Origin: a bacterium
Lineage (GTDB): Bacteria; Blakebacterota; Blakebacteria; Blakebacterales; Blakebacteraceae
NCBI GenBank assembly: GCA_025774205.1
Contig: JALGWK010000085.1
Location: forward strand, 1-13,963
DNA: 13,963 bases
Direction: 5' to 3'
Part shown: positions 7,803-13,154 of the stretch, piece by piece
Layout: every line of letters begins with the position of its first letter
How positions within the stretch are numbered: the first letter of the stretch is position 1
Notes under the pieces: model-generated
What the model was told of the DNA's origin: nothing
What the model saw: only the letters and a program-made list of their open reading frames with translations
Database searches by the model: none
Program-made: the position numbers and the translations under genes

Positions 7803-8210
7803 GTGGAAGTACTTATCGTCCACCCCCGCAGCGACAGCATGTTCGAGAAGATCATCCTTCGAAGCGATAAGCCGTGCGTGTGCGCCTTTGTGGACCGGTC
7901 GCTGGTGAGCCTGCAGGATTACATGCAGGTAGAGGAAACGTTCCGCGCCACGAGCGCTGACTGGTGCATGTTCGGTCTGGCCTATATGGAGGATGTGCCG
8001 AAGATCATCAGGAACTTCTTCGATGAGGAAAGTATCGGGAGCATCATGTACCTCTTCATGAAGCCCCGCGGCAAGATGCTTCCCCCGGCGATCGAAGGGT
8101 TCATCCCCGGGGAACTGCTCAAGGATCAGATCGAGAGACTTCGTGAGTTCTCCGGTGAGGGGTCGGTTGTTGAGGGGGGAACCGGAGAGGAGAAGGAGAA
8201 GATCGGGTGA
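7803..8210 (+). CDS. Thioredoxin-fold-like protein lacking the CxxC active site
   Basis: 135 residues, no signal peptide, so probably cytoplasmic. I read a thioredoxin-like order of elements: a helix FEKIILRSDKP, a strand PCVCAFVD, then a helix where thioredoxins have WCxxC (here RSLVSLQDY, no cysteine pair), a second strand region CMFGLAYMEDVPKI, a helix IIRNFFDEESIG, the strand IMYLFMKPRGKM and a final helix GELLKDQIERLREF, matching the layout FKNGxxV..GxxxxxxLxxxL of thioredoxins. The cis-proline before the third strand is also not evident (GSIMYLF). If the fold is right, it is redox-inactive and more likely a binding or scaffold protein. The tail from about 120 is rich in Glu and Gly. The GTG start has a strong Shine-Dalgarno, and the stop overlaps the next start as GTGA, which ties it to the exported protein. 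The fold is an inference from pattern. Confidence 0.7.
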   Translation: MEVLIVHPRSDSMFEKIILRSDKPCVCAFVDRSLVSLQDYMQVEETFRATSADWCMFGLAYMEDVPKIIRNFFDEESIGSIMYLFMKPRGKMLPPAIEGFIPGELLKDQIERLREFSGEGSVVEGGTGEEKEKIG

Positions 8211-9079
8211 GGCGGGGACAGTACCATCGACATGATCCTGTCCGCCTCCTGACGTTCCTGCTCATCGTTTCCTTCCTGCCGCGGTTCCAGCCGGTGTGCG
8301 CCGGGACCGGGGTCATCAATCCGCCGGATCGATCCACCCGCTCCCTCTCGGGAGAAGCGGTCGCCGGCGCCCGCTATCGTCACAACGGCCGAGAATCCAT
8401 CCTCTCCTCAGGCGACTGGGTCCCCGCTGACGCCGACATCCACATCACGGTCGCGGGTGGCGACAACGACGCGGTCCGGGCTTTCAGAACCGAGATTTTC
8501 TCGCTTGAGGAAGGTGAACGGGTACTGGTCGAGGTCCCCGGCCTGCAGGAGTGGGATACGCAGACCCGGAAGTGGATCCATACCGATCTCGATCCCGGGG
8601 AGGCGGCCGAGGGACGGTGGCTCTGGAGTGGAACGTTCCGCCCGGGAGACAGGATCGTGATCCAGTGGCGTGATGCCGACAGCGGTCGGGTCGTGCCTCA
8701 CCCGGTAACCCTCAGGATCGTGGATTCCTTCGGCGCGAAACTGGCCTTCGCCACACCGGTCTCGGTCGTATTCCCGGTCACCGGCGATGCTACGGTGACC
8801 GCTTCGGCAGGATTCTCGGTACGCTACTACCGGATCAGTAATCGCCCCTTCTGGAAACGCCTCGAGAGAATAGGATTTCCCGCGATCGCGCTCTCCTACG
8901 CCATGATCGGGGGACAGAAAAGCGTGCTCTATTCGATCGGCATCTCCGCCATCGATGATCAGCTGCACCTCTCGTACGGCGGCTTCCGGAATTCCCTGAC
9001 CGCCAACAACTTCTGGATGCTCGGACTCTCCCTGAAAACGAGTGACCTGATGGCAGCCGCCCGCAGGGCACTGAAGTAA
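8207..9079 (+). CDS. Exported protein of unknown function with a strand-rich C-terminal half
   Basis: 290 residues, not recognised. The N-terminus MRRGQYHRHDPVR plus hydrophobic 14-24 (LLTFLLIVSFL) forms a Sec-type signal peptide, with a plausible cut after VCA at residue 32. Residues 40-170 carry GDWVPADADIHITVAGG and a segment ending IVIQWRDADSGRVV, which look like beta-sandwich repeats. From about 180 there are alternating strand-like segments (KLAFATPVSVVF, ATVTASAGFSVRYYRI, FPAIALSYAMI, VLYSIGISAIDDQLHLSY, FWMLGLSL) suggestive of a membrane-associated or small outer-membrane strand array. It does not end in the aromatic residue common in outer-membrane proteins. The GTG start is supported by AAGGAG at 8193-8198, 8 bases upstream, and overlaps the previous stop. 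It is the last gene of the envelope cluster, and a change of transcription unit follows it. Confidence 0.75.
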   Translation: MRRGQYHRHDPVRLLTFLLIVSFLPRFQPVCAGTGVINPPDRSTRSLSGEAVAGARYRHNGRESILSSGDWVPADADIHITVAGGDNDAVRAFRTEIFSLEEGERVLVEVPGLQEWDTQTRKWIHTDLDPGEAAEGRWLWSGTFRPGDRIVIQWRDADSGRVVPHPVTLRIVDSFGAKLAFATPVSVVFPVTGDATVTASAGFSVRYYRISNRPFWKRLERIGFPAIALSYAMIGGQKSVLYSIGISAIDDQLHLSYGGFRNSLTANNFWMLGLSLKTSDLMAAARRALK

Positions 9080-9101
9080 TAAGGAAGGGAGTCCTGGAGC
9101 G

Positions 9102-9129
9102 AATTAATCCGACATAATTACTCCGATTA
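9102..9129. promoter_or_regulatory. AT-rich dyad, candidate operator just upstream of the iron-block promoter
   Basis: AATTA (9102-9106) and TAATT (9115-9119) are inverted repeats 8 bases apart. TAATC (9105-9109) and GATTA (9125-9129) form a second nested dyad. The stretch stands out as AT-rich in GC-rich DNA and ends 5 bases before a TTGACA. A DtxR-family regulator is encoded in the same transcription unit, so an autoregulatory operator is possible. It does not match the known DtxR/IdeR box, and short AT dyads arise by chance. Confidence 0.25.
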
Positions 9130-9133
9130 TACG

Positions 9134-9161
9134 TTGACATACCGCCTGCCCTGTCTACGTT
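9134..9161 (+). promoter_or_regulatory. Candidate sigma-70-type promoter for the GNAT-feoB-regulator unit
   Basis: TTGACA (9134-9139, exact) is followed by a 16-base spacer and TACGTT (9156-9161, keeping T1, A2 and T6 of TATAAT). The predicted start point is near 9168, leaving a leader of about 50 bases before the ATG at 9220. A weak 5-bp hairpin, CGATG (9169-9173) with CATCG (9182-9186), lies at that start point. It is the only promoter-like element I see between the exported protein gene and the regulator gene, whose intergenic gaps are otherwise 10 bases or negative. Confidence 0.5.
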
Positions 9162-9219
9162 GCATATCCGATGATGATAACCATCGCTGAGGCTTCCGGC
9201 CAATGACGGGGATTCCGGG

Positions 9220-10203
9220 ATGAATATCCGCGCTGTCCATACAGAAGATGCCGACCGCATCCGCAGGATCATGAAGGTGGCCTTCGAGGACGAATACCGC
9301 CGGATGGGACAGAAGCAGACCCGCCTGCCTACCATGACCGATCAGCTGCTCGGGTACTATCTCGACCGGACCCCCGAATATTCCTTCGTCGCCGAGAAGA
9401 AGGGGGGGGCGGTCGGTTTCTGCCTGGTGTGCAGATGGGGCACAACGGCCTGGATGGGGCCGATAGCCGTTCTGCCGCCGGCCCAGGGCACGGGGATCGG
9501 CCGTTCGATGGTCGAGGCCTCGATCGCCGCCCTGAGAGACACCGGGATCACAACCCTCGGTCTCGAGACCATGCCCCGCTCATATCGGAACCTCCAGTTC
9601 TACAGCCGTCTCGGCCTGAACTTCGAACAGTTGACCCTCGACCTGAGCCGGGTCTACCGGAACGGATCGGAAGTGGATGACGGGGGGGAGCGGCAGAGGC
9701 TTGAACTGGTGTCACTGGCTGACGGCATGGGAGCTGAACAGGAATCCGCCCTGCGGGCCGTCACCGCAATATCCGACCTGGTCAGCCCCGGTCTCGACTA
9801 TCGTTCTGAAGTCGAATTGACCGGATCGCATCGGTTGGGTGACACGATCCTGGCCTTCCTCGACGGCACTCCCGTCGGATTCACGATATTCCATACCGAA
9901 CCGTACGCGAAAGAAGAGATCCACGGGACCGTGAGGATCAACACACTGTTGCTGGCGCCTCCCTCAGGTGGGGAAGACACCCTCGACCGGTTGCTGGAGA
10001 GCATGATCACCGGGCTCGAGAAACGGTTCGTGGCCTCCGGCTTCGACGCGATTATCTTCCGCGTCCCGGTGAGATATCGATCCGCCAGGAACATCCTGCT
10101 GAGACGAGGATTCGCGATCAATCATTCAGATGTGAGGATGACCTGTGATGACCTGCCCGAAGCGGACAGGCCGGGTGTGATCCACCTCAGCAAGTGGGAG
10201 TAG
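9220..10203 (+). CDS. GNAT-family N-acetyltransferase with two tandem GNAT-like domains
   Basis: 327 residues, cytoplasmic. The first domain (about 1-150) opens MNIRAVHTEDADRIRRIM and has the acetyl-CoA-binding loop as VLPPAQGTGIG (Q89-G94) followed by the helix RSMVEASIAAL, then a typical LGLETMPRSYRNLQFYSRLG, in which Y and F close the fold. The second domain (about 165-327) keeps the overall order, with INTLLLAPP, a long helix, FRVPVRYRSARNILLRRGF, but has SGGED in place of the Q/R-G-x-G-x-G/A loop, so it is probably degenerate and unable to bind acetyl-CoA. The substrate is unknown. It ends 10 bases before the GTG of the feoB-like gene, so it is likely cotranscribed with it and lies first in that unit. 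Whether it has an iron-related job cannot be inferred from position alone. The ribosome site is weak (GGGG at 9208-9211). Confidence 0.85.
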   Translation: MNIRAVHTEDADRIRRIMKVAFEDEYRRMGQKQTRLPTMTDQLLGYYLDRTPEYSFVAEKKGGAVGFCLVCRWGTTAWMGPIAVLPPAQGTGIGRSMVEASIAALRDTGITTLGLETMPRSYRNLQFYSRLGLNFEQLTLDLSRVYRNGSEVDDGGERQRLELVSLADGMGAEQESALRAVTAISDLVSPGLDYRSEVELTGSHRLGDTILAFLDGTPVGFTIFHTEPYAKEEIHGTVRINTLLLAPPSGGEDTLDRLLESMITGLEKRFVASGFDAIIFRVPVRYRSARNILLRRGFAINHSDVRMTCDDLPEADRPGVIHLSKWE

Positions 10204-10213
10204 GGATCCGACC

Positions 10214-12184
10214 GTGAGTATCGATCCGCAACAGGGAGCTGTGGCTGTTCCGGCAGAGAGGGGAGCAGGACGGCTGCTACTGGTGGGGAACCCGAACGTC
10301 GGCAAGAGCGCCATCTTCGGGGAATTCACCGGTCGGTACGTGACGGTCTCGAATTACCCCGGCACCACCGTCGAGGTCACGAACGGCTCGGCCACCCTCG
10401 GCGGCCGCCGCTGGGAGGTGGTCGATACTCCGGGGATCAACACCCTCATCCCCCAGTCGGAGGATGAGCAGGTCTCCCGTGACATCCTCCTGAACAATGG
10501 CCACGACGTGGTTCTCCAGGTCGGGGACATGAAGAACCTGCGTCGGGTCCTGCTCGTGACCCTGCAGCTGGCTGAGATGCAGGTGCCCTTCCTGCTCGAC
10601 CTCAACATGAGGGACGAGGCGAGGACAGCGGGGATCGCGGTCGATACCGGGCAGCTGGCCTCGATCATCGGGGTTCCGGTGGTGGCCACGGTCGCGACCC
10701 GGAAGAAGGGGCTGGCCACCCTGATCGACAGTATCGACGACGCGGACCGGAGCGACTGGCGATGCGACTATCCCCCCAGCATCGAACGGGCCGTGAAAAA
10801 GATAGAGCAGATGCTTCCCGACGATCTGACGATCAGCGGGAGATCGATCGCGCTGATGCTGCTGGCCGGCGATGAGACGCTTCGTCCCTGGTTGAGGGAA
10901 CGGGTGGCGACCGGGGATATCAGGGAGCTTGATGAGATCATCATCGGTCTGAACCGGGAGTTCGCCGCGGGACCGAGGATCGCGATCAACCGGACCCGCA
11001 TGGCGTTCGTCGACCGGGTCATGGCAGAGGTATACCAGGTCAGGTCGGCTTCATCGGCACCGGCGTGGTTGACAACCATCAGCGATCTGTCGATGCATCC
11101 GGTCTGGGGAATCCCTTTTCTTCTTCTGACCCTGGTGATCGCCTACCTGATGGTGGGCCTGCTGGGGGCCGGAGTCCTGGTCGACTGGTTCGAAGGGGTC
11201 TTCTTCGAAGGGTGGCTGAATCCCCTTGCCACGCGGGTGATAGACGCCGTCCTGCCGATCCCCCTGCTGCGCGATCTGCTGGTGGGGGAATACGGAGTGA
11301 TCACCATGGCCCTGACCTACGCGGTCGCTATCGTGCTGCCGATCGTGGGCACCTTCTTCATCTTCTTCTCCTTTCTCGAGGATTCCGGGTACATGCCCCG
11401 TCTCGCGGTCATGTCCAACCGGATCTTTCGGAAGATGGGCCTGAGCGGAAAAGCCGTGCTGCCGATGACCCTCGGTCTCGGCTGCGACACCATGGCCACC
11501 ATGACCGCCAGGATCATGGAGACCAGGAAGGAGCGGGTCATCGTGACCCTCCTCCTGGCTCTCGGCGTGCCCTGCTCGGCCCAGCTGGGCGTCATCCTCG
11601 GCATGCTGGCCGGACTGGGCCCGGTCGCGATGCTGATCTGGGTGGGACTGTGGCTCTTCAGCAGGCTCTATCCGGGCGACCGGAGTGATTTTATCCTCGA
11701 ACTTCCTCCTATCAGAGTGCCCCGGTTCAGCAACATCCTGGTCAAGACACTGGCCAGGATCGAATGGTACCTGAGGGAGGCCGTGCCCCTCTTCATCGTC
11801 GGGACCTTCATCCTCTTCGTGCTCGACCGGCTGAACTTCCTCCCCGCCATCGAACGAATGGCCGCCCCTGTCATCCAGAGCGCCCTCGGATTGCCAGTGG
11901 AGGCGACCCAGGCGTTCCTCATCGGGTTCCTGAGGCGTGATTACGGGGCAGCCGGCCTGTTTGATCTCTTCCAGGCGGGAGAGCTCGATCCGATCCAGGC
12001 GCTCGTGGCGCTCATTGTCATTACCCTCTTCATGCCCTGTATTGCTAACTTGTTGATGATCATTAAAGAGCGGGGTCTGAAGACAGCGATCTGGATGAGC
12101 GCTTTCATCCTTCCCTTCGCGCTCATCGTTGGTACGGTCGTCAATTACCTCCTGCGACTGCTCGGGGAGGGGGTGGTGACATGA
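10214..12184 (+). CDS. feoB: FeoB-type ferrous iron transporter with variant membrane motifs
   Basis: Inner-membrane protein taking up Fe(II), with an N-terminal GTPase. Seen: G1 GNPNVGKS 25-32 (N28 at the position linked to potassium-stimulated hydrolysis), switch I YPGTTVE 48-54, G3 DTPG 71-74, G4 NMRD 131-134, a helical GDI-like region about 190-275, then a polytopic membrane part from about 290 to 650. The landmark FLEDSGYMPR is kept. The first gate-type motif is GLGCDTMA (421-428) where classical FeoB has G-x-G-C-x-V-P-A, and the second is PCSAQLGV (C454) where E. coli-type has SCSARLPV; both cysteines are conserved. The length of 656 is shorter than the 773 of E. coli. I believe this variant occurs in other anaerobe and uncultured lineages. 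The GTG start has a weak upstream G-run (GGG 10203-10205). Its stop overlaps the next start as ATGA. There is no separate feoA upstream. Confidence 0.92.
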   Translation: MSIDPQQGAVAVPAERGAGRLLLVGNPNVGKSAIFGEFTGRYVTVSNYPGTTVEVTNGSATLGGRRWEVVDTPGINTLIPQSEDEQVSRDILLNNGHDVVLQVGDMKNLRRVLLVTLQLAEMQVPFLLDLNMRDEARTAGIAVDTGQLASIIGVPVVATVATRKKGLATLIDSIDDADRSDWRCDYPPSIERAVKKIEQMLPDDLTISGRSIALMLLAGDETLRPWLRERVATGDIRELDEIIIGLNREFAAGPRIAINRTRMAFVDRVMAEVYQVRSASSAPAWLTTISDLSMHPVWGIPFLLLTLVIAYLMVGLLGAGVLVDWFEGVFFEGWLNPLATRVIDAVLPIPLLRDLLVGEYGVITMALTYAVAIVLPIVGTFFIFFSFLEDSGYMPRLAVMSNRIFRKMGLSGKAVLPMTLGLGCDTMATMTARIMETRKERVIVTLLLALGVPCSAQLGVILGMLAGLGPVAMLIWVGLWLFSRLYPGDRSDFILELPPIRVPRFSNILVKTLARIEWYLREAVPLFIVGTFILFVLDRLNFLPAIERMAAPVIQSALGLPVEATQAFLIGFLRRDYGAAGLFDLFQAGELDPIQALVALIVITLFMPCIANLLMIIKERGLKTAIWMSAFILPFALIVGTVVNYLLRLLGEGVVT

Positions 12185-12396
12185 CGACCTGTCCTCTCTG
12201 CGGCAACCGCTTCGAGGAAGGGGAGAACAGCGCCTGCAGTGCCTGTCCGATGGGCCGGGAGTGCGGTACGATCTGCTGCCCGAACTGCGGGTACCAGTTC
12301 ATCGAGCGTTCCTGGATCGTGGATACCTGGCGGTCATTCAGGCAGGCGGTCATTTCGGGTGTGAGCGGAAAGAAGAACAGGATCGATGATACATAG
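12181..12396 (+). CDS. Small eight-cysteine protein of the feo cassette, zinc-ribbon-like
   Basis: 71 residues, soluble, no membrane segment or signal. Cysteines lie at 4, 7, 19, 22, 28, 32, 33 and 36: CPLC, eleven residues, CSAC, five, C, three, CCPNCG. The two outer CxxC knuckles with following G (CPLCG, CPNCG) look like a zinc ribbon or rubredoxin-type knuckle, and the inner CSAC and C28/C32 could hold a second metal or an Fe-S cluster. The last 30 residues are basic and Trp/Arg-bearing (SWIVDTWRSFRQ, GKKNR). It begins in the ATGA of the feoB-like stop and overlaps the regulator by 11 bases, so it is translated with both, which suggests a partner in iron transport or sensing. It is not the known FeoC (no winged helix) and not the membrane-anchored FeoB-associated Cys-rich protein. 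From memory only, similar short proteins sit beside FeoB in uncultured bacteria; a search would settle it. Confidence 0.8.
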   Translation: MTTCPLCGNRFEEGENSACSACPMGRECGTICCPNCGYQFIERSWIVDTWRSFRQAVISGVSGKKNRIDDT

Positions 12397-13075
12397 ATTC
12401 GGTTTCAACGCCTGGCAGACCCATGAAGAGCGGGAGCAGGAACATCTCCTTCATCTGCTCTGGAACCTCGAAGAGGAGGGTAATCAGCGGCTTGAGACCG
12501 TGAAGGAACGCTGGATCCAGGATGGGGATCCCGATCCGATCATCGAACTGGCCCGGGACGTCGGGTTGGTGACCGTCGAGAACGGGGACCTGCGGCTTAC
12601 CGACCAGGGTAAAGAACAGGCCGAGGATCTCGTCCGCCGCTTCCGCCTGGCCGAATGCCTCTTCAGTGAGGTGTTCCTGCTGGAGGAGATGCAATACGAG
12701 AAGAGCGCCTGCGAGTTCGAGCACATCCTCACCCCCGAGGTGACCGACAGCGTCTGCACCCTGCTGGGACATCCCCCCATCTGCCCGCACGGTCGCCCGA
12801 TCCCGAAAGGGGCGTGCTGTGCGAAGTTCAGTTCCGACGTGAAACCGATCGTCGTGCGACTCTCCGACCTCGGCCCGGGTGACATCGCCAAGGTCGTGTT
12901 CATTACCTTCACCCGCTCGAAACACCTCGACAAGCTCGACACGATCGGTCTCACGCCGGGCGCCATGGTGAAACTCCATCAGCGCCAGCCCTCCTTCATC
13001 CTCGATCTCGGTGAGACCCAGATCGCCATCGACCGGGAGATCGCTCACGAGATATTCGTGAAGAAGATGGGTTAG
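12386..13075 (+). CDS. DtxR/MntR-family metal-dependent regulator with C-terminal FeoA/SH3 domain
   Basis: 229 residues. Residues 14-80 fit the DtxR winged helix (HLLHLLWNLEEEG, GLVTVENGDLRLTDQGKEQA). Residues 81-140 fit the dimerisation domain: RRFRLAE, then SACEFEHILTPEV with C109, E112 and H113 at the DtxR primary-site positions C102, E105 and H106, then CPHGRPIP. H20 takes the place of DtxR Met10. Ancillary ligands differ: F86 where DtxR has His79, and E105 where it has His98, while E90 matches Glu83. The recognition-helix region (GDPDPIIELARDVG) is unlike the usual SxxTVSxxVxRLE. Cysteines C124, C133, C144 and C145 add a further possible metal site. Residues 155-228 form a FeoA-like SH3 domain (RLSDLGPGDIAKV, LDTIGLTPGAMVKL). 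It probably represses the feo genes with Fe(II), or acts as the FeoA of this FeoB. The start ATG 12386 lies inside the preceding gene. Confidence 0.88.
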   Translation: MIHRFGFNAWQTHEEREQEHLLHLLWNLEEEGNQRLETVKERWIQDGDPDPIIELARDVGLVTVENGDLRLTDQGKEQAEDLVRRFRLAECLFSEVFLLEEMQYEKSACEFEHILTPEVTDSVCTLLGHPPICPHGRPIPKGACCAKFSSDVKPIVVRLSDLGPGDIAKVVFITFTRSKHLDKLDTIGLTPGAMVKLHQRQPSFILDLGETQIAIDREIAHEIFVKKMG

Positions 13076-13120
13076 TGCCATTTTCCCGGGCTTTCATCGA
13101 TAGTATTATTATTACCCCCG

Positions 13121-13142
13121 GTCAGGGTGATCCCGGCCTGAC
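13121..13142. repeat. Inverted repeat between the regulator and carboxylase genes
   Basis: GTCAGG (13121-13126) and CCTGAC (13137-13142) are exact inverted repeats around GTGATCCCGG. The loop contains further GGG/CCC pairing, so alternative stems are possible. No T-run follows on either strand. It sits 13-34 bases before the candidate ATG at 13155. It may be a leader hairpin, an operator, or the weak end of the feo transcript. The preceding AT-rich run TAGTATTATTATTA (13101-13114) could hold a -10 element, but no matching -35 was found. Nothing else is seen in 13076-13154. Confidence 0.35.
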
Positions 13143-13154
13143 ATCAGGGAACTC

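Noticed and set aside
9171-9206. Possible 11-residue leader peptide (MMITIAEASGQ) before the GNAT gene
   Set aside because: It would start almost at the predicted transcript start with no room for a ribosome site, and shows no run of regulatory codons.
9203-9223. Six-codon mini-ORF ending in the ATGA of the GNAT start
   Set aside because: Too short, no Shine-Dalgarno, and expected by chance.
11065-11688. Second + frame inside feoB (207 codons)
   Set aside because: It is Arg/Gly/Pro/His-rich low-complexity sequence typical of an off-frame reading of GC-rich DNA, while the feoB frame shows family motifs throughout.
12350-13081. Minus-strand open frame (243 codons) opposite the DtxR-FeoA regulator
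   Set aside because: Shadow of a well-supported gene, and no ribosome site or domain was seen.
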